A stretch of DNA of 7,088 nt from an uncultured Eubacteriales bacterium (GTDB lineage Bacteria > Bacillota > Clostridia > Oscillospirales > Acutalibacteraceae), in contig CAJTXF010000100.1 in assembly GCA_910580045.1 (NCBI GenBank), forward strand, positions 1-7,088. Reading direction: 5' to 3'. This document shows, one piece after another, positions 1-5,551 of this stretch. The translations under genes were made by a program, and so were the position numbers. Below the pieces are notes generated by a model that was given only the letters and a program-made list of their open reading frames with translations, made no database searches and had not been told where the DNA came from. Numbering within the stretch: position 1 is the first letter of the stretch; the number at the start of each line of letters is the position of its first letter.

Positions 1-196
1 ACCCCCCCCCCCCCCCCCCCCCCCCGCGGGTTTCATCAACAAAGTAGGTTATTTCACCAGTTTCTTGAAAACAAGGTCCCGCAAAAGCTGATGCGCTTCC
101 GGCTCCATAAATGGACACCTTTCTTGTGTAATCAAACTCTCTGGATAAGGCGTTTGCCAGCTGTTCACGAATAGACTTTACATCAAATGTACTCAT
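1..196 (-). CDS. Unidentified protein with Rossmann-like N-terminus (3'-partial)
   Basis: Starts with ATG at 196, overlapping the rfbB stop as ATGA, and has a good upstream ribosome binding site. The frame runs to the window edge: 57 readable residues, then eight glycines from the G homopolymer that may not be real. A first helix (residues 1-25, with charged MSTFDVKSIREQL) is followed by KVSIYGAGSAS (26-36) and ITYFVDE (49-55). This beta-alpha-beta pattern of a GxGxxS loop followed by a strand ending in Asp suggests nucleotide or nucleotide-sugar binding. Similar starts are known in NeuD/PglD-type sugar acetyltransferases (which would suit a dTDP-viosamine operon) and in the tail domain of sugar C-methyltransferases. 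The leading helix is longer than in NeuD/PglD. I do not recognise the family. Hand count gives 73 G+C in its 171 readable bases (43%), lower than the rest of the operon. Confidence 0.7.
   Translation of the reverse strand, partial: MSTFDVKSIREQLANALSREFDYTRKVSIYGAGSASAFAGPCFQETGEITYFVDETRGGGGGGGG
2..25. repeat. 24-base C homopolymer at window edge
   Basis: Positions 2-25 are all C (all G on the coding minus strand), with a single A at position 1. The run lies within the partial reading frame and would encode eight glycines. Its position at the very edge of the window, and its reading as poly-G in the outward direction, fit a poly-G tail from two-colour sequencing carried into a contig end. 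A hypermutable phase-variation tract is the biological alternative, but its length is extreme. Confidence 0.9.
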
Positions 197-1248
197 TGAT
201 TTTCTTCCTTTCTTTGTTGTTCCTTATTACAAATTGTCCCATACATTTTCAAATAATAGGCCAAATAATCCCCAGAAAGGATAGGCCGCCACCAAGCGCT
301 GTTGTTCACATACCACCGGATAGTGCGCCGGATGCCCTGGTCAAAGGAGGTTTCCGGCAGCCAGCCCAGTTCGCGGTGGATTTTCCCTGGGTCAATAGCA
401 TAGCGGCGGTCGTGGCCCTTGCGGTCAGCCACATACTGAATCAGCCCCTCCGGCTTATCCAGCCCGGCAAGAATCAGCTTCACCACGTCCAAATTTTCTT
501 TCTCATTGTGCCCGCCCACATTGTAGACTTCTCCAACCCGGCCATTCCGCAGAATCATTTCAATAGCCCGGCAGTGGTCCTCCACATACAGCCAGTCCCG
601 CACATTCAGCCCATCTCCATACACTGGCAAAGGCTTATCGTTCAGCGCGTTGATAATCATTAGAGGGATAAACTTTTCTGGGAACTGGTACGGCCCATAA
701 TTGTTGGAGCAGCGGGAAATCGTGGCCGGGATGCCGTAGGTACGCACATAGGACTGCACCAGCAAATCTGCCGCGGCTTTGGAGGCACTGTAGGGGGAGC
801 TGGTGTGCAGGGGGGTATCCTCCGTGAAAAATAAATCTGGCCTATCCAGAGGCAGATCCCCATAGACTTCATCTGTAGAAACCTGGTGGTAGCGCCCCAC
901 CCCGAACTCTCGGCAGGCGTCCAAAAGCACAGCCGTGCCGAACAGATTGGTGCGTAAAAACACGTCTGGCCCGTCAATAGAGCGGTCTACGTGGCTCTCT
1001 GCCGCAAAGTGGATCACATACTCTGGCCGCTCTGTCCGGAACAACTCAAACACAGTGTCCCTGTTGCAGACATCACCCTTCACAAATCGGAACTCTGGCT
1101 TTTCCATCACTGATTCCAGCGTAGACAGATTCCCCGCATAGGTCAGTTTATCCAGACAGATGATTCTATCCTCCGGATACCTTTCCATCCAGTAAAAGAT
1201 GAAATTAGAGCCGATGAATCCCGCCCCGCCTGTTACCAAAACTATCAT
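193..1248 (-). CDS. rfbB: dTDP-glucose 4,6-dehydratase
   Basis: RfbB (RmlB) converts dTDP-glucose to dTDP-4-keto-6-deoxy-glucose with bound NAD. The 351-residue protein has TGGAGFIG (6-13), DKLTYAGN (33-40), HFAAESHVDRS (80-90), the catalytic segment STDEVYG (124-130) with Asp126 and Glu127, Tyr153 and Lys157 in SPYSASK, NNYGPYQFPEK (182-192) and VRDWLYVEDH (216-225). All catalytic residues are present. Together with RfbA upstream it supplies the keto-sugar for the VioA-like aminotransferase. No rfbC or rfbD is seen, which argues against rhamnose as the product of this operon. The last 14 codons are purine-rich and encode a hydrophilic tail (NKEQQRKEENQ) outside the conserved fold; this DNA also carries the ribosome binding site of the next gene. 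GC content drops sharply below about position 270, in the C-terminal part. Confidence 0.97.
   Translation of the reverse strand: MIVLVTGGAGFIGSNFIFYWMERYPEDRIICLDKLTYAGNLSTLESVMEKPEFRFVKGDVCNRDTVFELFRTERPEYVIHFAAESHVDRSIDGPDVFLRTNLFGTAVLLDACREFGVGRYHQVSTDEVYGDLPLDRPDLFFTEDTPLHTSSPYSASKAAADLLVQSYVRTYGIPATISRCSNNYGPYQFPEKFIPLMIINALNDKPLPVYGDGLNVRDWLYVEDHCRAIEMILRNGRVGEVYNVGGHNEKENLDVVKLILAGLDKPEGLIQYVADRKGHDRRYAIDPGKIHRELGWLPETSFDQGIRRTIRWYVNNSAWWRPILSGDYLAYYLKMYGTICNKEQQRKEENQ
204..210 (-). promoter_or_regulatory. Ribosome binding site inside the rfbB tail
   Basis: AAGGAAG on the minus strand lies within the last codons of rfbB, seven bases before the ATG at 196. It supports a real gene start there although only 57 readable codons remain in the window. 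Confidence 0.65.
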
Positions 1249-1258
1249 CTTTTCGTCT

Positions 1259-1265
1259 CCCTCCT
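1259..1265 (-). promoter_or_regulatory. Ribosome binding site of rfbB
   Basis: AGGAGGG on the minus strand lies within the 18-base rfbA-rfbB gap, with ten bases to the ATG at 1248. The spacing is a little long, but no better start codon lies nearby. Confidence 0.7.
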
Positions 1266-1266
1266 G

Positions 1267-2151
1267 TCACCGCAGGAACCTATCTTCCGCCACCCGCCGC
1301 AGATGCTCCCCATAAGGTGACTTTCCGTACAGCGCCGCGCTTTCCAATAGCTTAGGCCTGTCAATCCAGCCGGCATAGTAGGCAAGCTCTTCCGGTGCGG
1401 AGATAACCATACCCTGGCGGTTCTGAACCGCCTCCACGAATACCGCCGCCTCCATCAGGCTCTCTACAGTGCCCGCGTCCATCCAGGCAAACCCCCGGCC
1501 CAAGACCTGTGCTTTCAGCCGGCCTTCCCGCAGATACAGTTGGTTCAGCCCGGTTATCTCCAGCTCGCCCCGGGAGGAGGGCTGCAGCTGCTTTGCCAGC
1601 TCACAGACCCGCCCATCGTAAAAATACAGTCCGGTAACAGCGTAATGAGACTTGGGCTTCTCCGGTTTCTCCTCCACGGACAGCACCTGATACTCAGAGT
1701 TCAGCTCCATTACCCCAAAACGCTCTGGGTCCCTCACATAGCAACCGAATATCGTGGCATACCCTGACTCAGCGCTGGTGATTGCCTCCTGCAGGTTTGA
1801 CGAAAACCAGCCGCCATAGAAGATATTGTCACCCAAAATCAGAGCGCAGGGCTCGCCGCCAATAAAGTCTTCCCCGATTAGGAAGGCCTGGGCAATCCCC
1901 TCCGGCTTGGGCTGCTCCGCATAGGAGAGCCGGATGCCGAACTGCCCGCCATCCCCCAGAAGCTCCCGGAATCTAGGCAAATCTTCCGGCGTGGAGATGA
2001 GCAAAATGTCCCGGATTCCCGCCAGCATCAAAGTGGACAGCGGATAGTAGAGCATCGGCTTGTCATATACTGGCAGAAGCTGCTTGGACAGCACCTTTGT
2101 CAGTGGGTAGAGCCGGGTTCCAGAGCCGCCGGCCAGAATGATTCCTCGCAC
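1267..2151 (-). CDS. rfbA: Glucose-1-phosphate thymidylyltransferase
   Basis: RfbA (RmlA) joins dTTP and glucose-1-phosphate to give dTDP-glucose, the first step of dTDP-deoxysugar synthesis in the cytoplasm. From the GTG start it has 294 residues, the normal length. Motifs are the nucleotide-binding LAGGSGTRLYPLTK (6-19), LLPVYDKPM (25-33), LGDNIFYG (106-113), EEKPEKPKS (160-168), the ELEITGLN segment and WMDAGT near the sugar-phosphate site. The GTG at 2151 is chosen because it puts the protein start at the usual MRGIILAGG and has a good ribosome binding site; an in-frame ATG at 2190 would give 307 residues and overlap the aminotransferase. Ten bases separate it from that gene and 18 from rfbB. 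All family residues I can check are intact, so it should be active. Confidence 0.96.
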   Translation of the reverse strand: MRGIILAGGSGTRLYPLTKVLSKQLLPVYDKPMLYYPLSTLMLAGIRDILLISTPEDLPRFRELLGDGGQFGIRLSYAEQPKPEGIAQAFLIGEDFIGGEPCALILGDNIFYGGWFSSNLQEAITSAESGYATIFGCYVRDPERFGVMELNSEYQVLSVEEKPEKPKSHYAVTGLYFYDGRVCELAKQLQPSSRGELEITGLNQLYLREGRLKAQVLGRGFAWMDAGTVESLMEAAVFVEAVQNRQGMVISAPEELAYYAGWIDRPKLLESAALYGKSPYGEHLRRVAEDRFLR

Positions 2152-2156
2152 TTTGC

Positions 2157-2163
2157 TCACCTC
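2157..2163 (-). promoter_or_regulatory. Ribosome binding site deciding the rfbA start
   Basis: GAGGTGA on the minus strand overlaps the aminotransferase stop codon (TGA at 2164-2162) and lies five bases before a GTG at 2151. It selects this GTG over the ATG at 2190, which lies inside the upstream gene and would add 13 residues unlike any RfbA N-terminus. Confidence 0.75.
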
Positions 2164-3271
2164 ACTTTTTACAGGATATGATGATATCACAGATAGTATC
2201 TACAGCATCCAGCGGCAGTTCAGAGTATAGGGGCAGTGTCAATACTCTTTGGCTGATTCGCCTTGCTATAGGCGTCAAGCCTGGGTCAAAGCGATTTCTA
2301 TAGCAGGAAAACTCGCTGGTCAGCGGATAGAAGTACTTTCGTGCATATACGTTTTTGGCCGCAAGCGCTGTCAGAACCTGATTCCTGTCCGCCCCGAAAG
2401 CTGCCTCGTCAAATACCACCGGGAAATACGCGTAATTTGACAGAACTTCCGGCTGAATCGGGTTTAGCTGTATCCCCGAAATATTCTCCAGCCTCTCACG
2501 ATAGCGCTCCGCAGCTTTTCTGCGTCCCACGATATTTTCGTCAATATGCCGCAGATTGCATAATCCCATAGCTGCCCGGAACTCATCCAGCTTGGAATTG
2601 CCGCCCACCTCGCTGGCATCCTCCTGCCCCTCCAGGCCGAAGTTCTTGAGCCTAGTCAGGCGTTGTCCAAAATCCTTGTCTTGATAGGCAACCGCGCCGC
2701 CCTCTATGGTGTGGAAAACCTTGGTAGCGTGGAAGCTGAAACAGCTGGCATCTCCAAAGCTGGCGATTCCTCTGTCTTTATATCTTACACCGAAGGTGTG
2801 GGCAGCATCATAGAGCACTTTCAGGCTGTACCTACGGGCGATTTCCTCGATGGCCTCTACACTGCACACATTGCCGTATACATGCACTGGCAGAATTGCC
2901 GAGGTCTTTTCAGTAATCAGAGCTTCGATTTTTGAGACATCTATGGTAAAATCAATGGGATTTATGTCGCAGAAAACCGGCGTCAGGCCGTTTCTAACAA
3001 TGGCCTGAGTCGTGGAAGCAAAGGTAAACGGCGTGGTAATCACCTCACCGGAAAGCCCAAAGGCCTGCAGGGAGAGCTCCAGGGCCATATGCCCGTTGGT
3101 TAAAAGCTCCACTTGACTGGCCTCCAGATATTTTGCTAACCCAGATTGGAGCTGCTGGTGTTTCTCTCCCATATTTGTCAGCCAGCGGCTGTCCCACAAT
3201 CCCTGGATTTCCTCGCAGTATTCCTCAAAGGCCGGCATGGATGAACGGGCAACTTGGATGGAATGATTCAT
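2162..3271 (-). CDS. vioA: DegT/DnrJ/EryC1/StrS aminotransferase, VioA-type (dTDP-4-keto-6-deoxyglucose transaminase)
   Basis: A 369-residue fold-type I PLP aminotransferase of full family length. The PLP lysine is Lys184 in SFHATKVF, followed by EGGAV. YDAAH (154-158) gives the Asp that contacts the PLP pyridine nitrogen, and TNGHMALELSL (58-68) is the phosphate-binding segment. WDSRWLTNMG (26-35), GEVITTPFTFAST (75-87) and ILPVHVYGN (126-134) are very close to the VioA pattern as I recall it, more so than to ArnB, RffA or PglE. VioA converts dTDP-4-keto-6-deoxy-glucose to dTDP-4-amino-4,6-dideoxy-glucose using glutamate. RfbA and RfbB, which make its substrate, follow immediately. The start overlaps the SDR stop as ATGA, with an AGAGGAA site five bases upstream. 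A C3-transaminase (FdtB/QdtB) is the main alternative, but it would need a ketoisomerase that is not in the window. Symbol given on motif resemblance only. Confidence 0.8.
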   Translation of the reverse strand: MNHSIQVARSSMPAFEEYCEEIQGLWDSRWLTNMGEKHQQLQSGLAKYLEASQVELLTNGHMALELSLQAFGLSGEVITTPFTFASTTQAIVRNGLTPVFCDINPIDFTIDVSKIEALITEKTSAILPVHVYGNVCSVEAIEEIARRYSLKVLYDAAHTFGVRYKDRGIASFGDASCFSFHATKVFHTIEGGAVAYQDKDFGQRLTRLKNFGLEGQEDASEVGGNSKLDEFRAAMGLCNLRHIDENIVGRRKAAERYRERLENISGIQLNPIQPEVLSNYAYFPVVFDEAAFGADRNQVLTALAAKNVYARKYFYPLTSEFSCYRNRFDPGLTPIARRISQRVLTLPLYSELPLDAVDTICDIIISCKK

Positions 3272-4320
3272 ACAGATTCCTCTGCTGCTCTCAATATATT
3301 TACAGTTTGGCCGACTGCGGCCCTATCTGCCCATGACGGATTCCAGCCCAAAGCCTCCAGTCTCTCGCTGTCCAGCACCTGGCGGGCTGGAGTTGAAGGA
3401 TTGGCTGTCTGCTCCTGGGGAATATCAAAAACCACCCTGCATCCGCCCGCTTCCGCGGCCTGCTCTGCAAATTCCCCAATGGTCATCTGATACTGCCTAT
3501 CCGCAATATTGTAGGCATATCCAGGCTCGCCTTTTTCCAATACCAACAGGATGGCAGCAACAGCGTCTGTCATATAACAATGGGAGCGCTCCTTCTTCCC
3601 ATCGCTTTTCAGGATAATATTTCTGCCATCCGCAGCGCTCCAAAGGAACTCCGCTGCTGCCCGGCTGTCCCTTCGGTACATGGTCGGCCCAAACAGGTGG
3701 CAGGGACGCACAATCACCACATCAGCCCCGTACTGGCTGATATAGCTTTGACACAGAACCTCCGCCGCCCGCTTCCCCTCCGGGTAGCAGCTCCGGGGGC
3801 TGGACAGGTTCAGCGAACCACAATAGGCCTCTGTAAAACTGCTCTGTTTCCCGTCCAGCTGACCGTAGACCTCCCCAGAGGACACGAACAGAAACCGCTT
3901 CATCCCGTGGCTCAGGCCATATTTCAGCAAATTATCCGTCCCCGCCACATTGGCCATCAGCGTGTCAACCGGATGCTCTGCCATATTCGCTGGGTCAGCA
4001 TTGCTGGCTGCGTGGATAATATAGTCCACATTCTCACACATATTTTCCAGCGGCTGGCATACATCCTGAACGATGTACCTGAAATTGCTGTTCTCAAGGT
4101 AGCTGTAAAACCGCTCTCTCAGTTTTTCTTCGTTTCTGCCCAGCGCTATAACTGTACAGCTCAGCTTCCTTTCCCGGTTCCCTAGCACGATTGTGTCCAC
4201 AAGGCAGCTGCCCAGCATCCCTCCAGCGCCAGTAATCAGCACCGTCTTCCCGCCGAGAAACTCCGAGCTGCCAATGGCCCGCAGCTGCGCAAGATATTCC
4301 TGGTTCTCCGTCAGCTTCAT
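3268..4320 (-). CDS. Extended SDR, NAD-dependent epimerase/dehydratase family
   Basis: A 350-residue Rossmann-fold nucleotide-sugar enzyme. It has a cofactor loop GAGGMLG (31-37), HAASNADP (103-110), FVSSGEVYG (145-153), the catalytic YxxxK pair Tyr179/Lys183 in RSCYPEGKRAAE, and RPCHLFGP (205-212). The stretch around the catalytic Tyr resembles UDP-glucuronate decarboxylase (RSCYDEGKR.AE), so a UXS-like ancestry is likely. About 24 residues precede the Rossmann core, slightly more than in the RfbB of this locus. It overlaps the cytidylyltransferase stop by ATGA, with AAGGAG five bases upstream. This fixed coupling suggests the two work on one precursor, the SDR either shaping the sugar before CDP activation or modifying the CDP product. 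It is not a second RfbB, because the RfbB TDEVYG and NNYGPYQFPEK motifs are absent. Reaction and substrate are unknown. Confidence 0.8.
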   Translation of the reverse strand: MKLTENQEYLAQLRAIGSSEFLGGKTVLITGAGGMLGSCLVDTIVLGNRERKLSCTVIALGRNEEKLRERFYSYLENSNFRYIVQDVCQPLENMCENVDYIIHAASNADPANMAEHPVDTLMANVAGTDNLLKYGLSHGMKRFLFVSSGEVYGQLDGKQSSFTEAYCGSLNLSSPRSCYPEGKRAAEVLCQSYISQYGADVVIVRPCHLFGPTMYRRDSRAAAEFLWSAADGRNIILKSDGKKERSHCYMTDAVAAILLVLEKGEPGYAYNIADRQYQMTIGEFAEQAAEAGGCRVVFDIPQEQTANPSTPARQVLDSERLEALGWNPSWADRAAVGQTVNILRAAEESV

Positions 4321-5018
4321 ACCTGCTCCTTCAACGCCAAAAGCGCCTTAAAAATCTTCAAATCATCTGGGGTGGTCAGTTTGATATTGGTCTCTGCCCC
4401 AATGGAAAAGTGCACAACCTCTCCCAGCTCCACCATCAGGGTACAGCTGGCGATGGAGTTTGTAATGCCCAGCTCTAAGGCTTTGCGGTGAGCCTCAGCC
4501 AGTTTTCCCACTCGAAAGGCCTGGGGCGTTTGGGTCAGAGCCAGTGTTTCCCGAGGAACTGCTTCAGAAGAGGTCTGCTCTGTAGTTCTCCGCAGCGCCA
4601 CTGTGTTGCATGGCACTACCGCAACAGCGGAGCCATGCCGCCTGCACTGCACGATGCAGTCTGAGATAATCTCTTGGGAGACCATTGGCCGAATCGCGTC
4701 ATGCACCAGAATAATGTCCTCCGGGCTATAAAGCTCTTCTGCATGGAACAGCCCGTTGCGGATGGACGCCTGTCCCTTCTCCCCACCGGAGACTACCCAT
4801 TCCAGTTTGGTGATTTTGTACTGCCGGGCATAGGCTTTCAGTATATCATGCCAGCCGTCCACACAGACCACCCCAATGGCATCAATGTCCGGGTGGGACT
4901 GGAAAGCCTCCAGGGTGTAAATGATAACTGGCTTGTCGTTCACATTCAGGAACTGCTTGGGAATCTCCTGCTGCATCCGCTGGCCCTTGCCTCCGGCAAT
5001 GATAAGCGCTACGTTCAT
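4317..5018 (-). CDS. IspD/TarI-family cytidylyltransferase
   Basis: A 233-residue cytoplasmic nucleotidyltransferase of normal length for the family, expected to transfer CMP from CTP to a sugar or polyol phosphate. Motifs seen are AGGKGQRM (8-15) and PKQF (20-23) of the CTP site, HDAIRP (106-111), QTPQAF (163-168) and NIKLTTPDDL (211-220). The segment that in housekeeping IspD reads TDDA..VE is here SIASCTLMVE (188-197), and the VPVKDTIK region reads VPCNTVAL. Both point away from the methylerythritol pathway and toward the surface-polysaccharide branch, where family members make CDP-ribitol or related compounds. The ATG overlaps the kinase stop by four bases, with GGAGGA about six bases upstream. 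The stop overlaps the SDR start in the same way. A homology pipeline would probably label this ispD, which I think is the wrong role here. Its exact substrate is not readable from sequence. Confidence 0.85.
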   Translation of the reverse strand: MNVALIIAGGKGQRMQQEIPKQFLNVNDKPVIIYTLEAFQSHPDIDAIGVVCVDGWHDILKAYARQYKITKLEWVVSGGEKGQASIRNGLFHAEELYSPEDIILVHDAIRPMVSQEIISDCIVQCRRHGSAVAVVPCNTVALRRTTEQTSSEAVPRETLALTQTPQAFRVGKLAEAHRKALELGITNSIASCTLMVELGEVVHFSIGAETNIKLTTPDDLKIFKALLALKEQV

Positions 5019-5536
5019 GCTCTGTCCTCCATGCCGAACACCTTCCAGAGCCGCTCCACAATAGCCTCCGGCTCCTCATCCCCATCGTTTTCGATGACAA
5101 TATCAGAACAGACCGGCTCGTCCCAGGGCAGGTCTACACCCACAACATTTTTTACCCCTGGGGAATACAGCCCCTTCTGATTGCGTTTGTACAGCGTATC
5201 CATACTGACCTTTATGTAAATTTCCCGGTAATTCTCAATGTTCTCCCGGCACCAGGCCCGCACATCCGCATACATGCCTATGCCGCAGTAAATCGCGTCT
5301 ATCCCCCGCTCTGCCAGCTCACCGCACTGCATCAAAAGGTTTTTCGCTCCTTGCCGCCTTGCCTCCGTGGAGTAGTCCTTGGGCGCACGGGCATTGGCCT
5401 TATCCCGGTTTTTGTCTCCGTCAATCAGGACAGCATTTGTCCGAACCACCTTGAGACGCTGGTAGAACAGGCCTCCAATGGTGGTCTTGCCAGCTCCGGC
5501 CAGACCGGTGAAAAAGTATACAGTTCCTTTTTGCAT
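5015..5536 (-). CDS. CysC-like (adenylylsulfate kinase family) kinase
   Basis: A 173-residue cytoplasmic P-loop kinase, about the length of a single-domain APS kinase. Visible parts are the Walker A loop GLAGAGKT (residues 11-18), a DGD motif (39-41), KGLY (121-124) and NVVGVDLPWDEP (130-141), which sits where APS kinases have FTGID.PYE.P. Family knowledge: CysC phosphorylates adenosine 5'-phosphosulfate to PAPS, the sulfate donor. Against a plain CysC, the usual ISPYR segment reads IGMYADVR (86-93) and the DGDNVR region reads DGDKNRDK. These changes resemble CysC-like kinases of polysaccharide loci, one of which (Campylobacter Cj1415) phosphorylates a CDP-phosphoramidate instead. The ATG follows a strong ribosome binding site, and the stop overlaps the next start as ATGA. 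The fold is secure; the substrate is open between APS and another nucleotide-linked compound. Confidence 0.8.
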   Translation of the reverse strand: MQKGTVYFFTGLAGAGKTTIGGLFYQRLKVVRTNAVLIDGDKNRDKANARAPKDYSTEARRQGAKNLLMQCGELAERGIDAIYCGIGMYADVRAWCRENIENYREIYIKVSMDTLYKRNQKGLYSPGVKNVVGVDLPWDEPVCSDIVIENDGDEEPEAIVERLWKVFGMEDRA

Positions 5537-5541
5537 CCTTG

Positions 5542-5551
5542 CCCCTCCTTA
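5542..5551 (-). promoter_or_regulatory. Ribosome binding site overlapping a stop codon
   Basis: On the minus strand the TAA stop of the sulfotransferase-like gene is the first part of TAAGGAGGGG. A near-perfect Shine-Dalgarno sequence is therefore fused to the stop codon, with five bases before the ATG at 5536. It fixes the start of the CysC-like kinase and suggests tight translational linkage of the two genes. Confidence 0.8.

Noticed and set aside
187..663. 158-codon + strand frame starting with a hydrophobic, signal-like stretch
   Set aside because: The hydrophobic start is simply the antisense of the AT- and purine-rich tail of rfbB, and the remainder mirrors conserved RfbB codons.
660..977. 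105-codon minus-strand frame inside rfbB
   Set aside because: It is an out-of-frame reading of rfbB, rich in Pro and Cys, and ends within conserved RfbB sequence.
193..2151. rfbA-rfbB as part of a dTDP-rhamnose operon
   Set aside because: Neither rfbC nor rfbD is visible, and a sugar aminotransferase sits immediately upstream, so an amino-dideoxy sugar is the better reading. Genes beyond the window edge could still change this.
2149..2190. ATG at 2190 as the rfbA start
   Set aside because: It lies inside the aminotransferase gene and adds 13 residues not typical of RfbA. The GTG at 2151 has a proper ribosome binding site and gives the usual N-terminus.
3580..4185. 201-codon open frame on the + strand
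   Set aside because: It lies wholly within the SDR gene on the opposite strand and its translation is rich in Pro, Arg, His and Gln with no recognisable motif. The minus-strand frame has clear catalytic motifs, so this is a shadow frame.
4674..5180. 168-codon open frame on the + strand
   Set aside because: It spans the junction of the cytidylyltransferase and kinase genes, both supported by family motifs and ribosome binding sites on the other strand. No convincing start signal or domain is seen.
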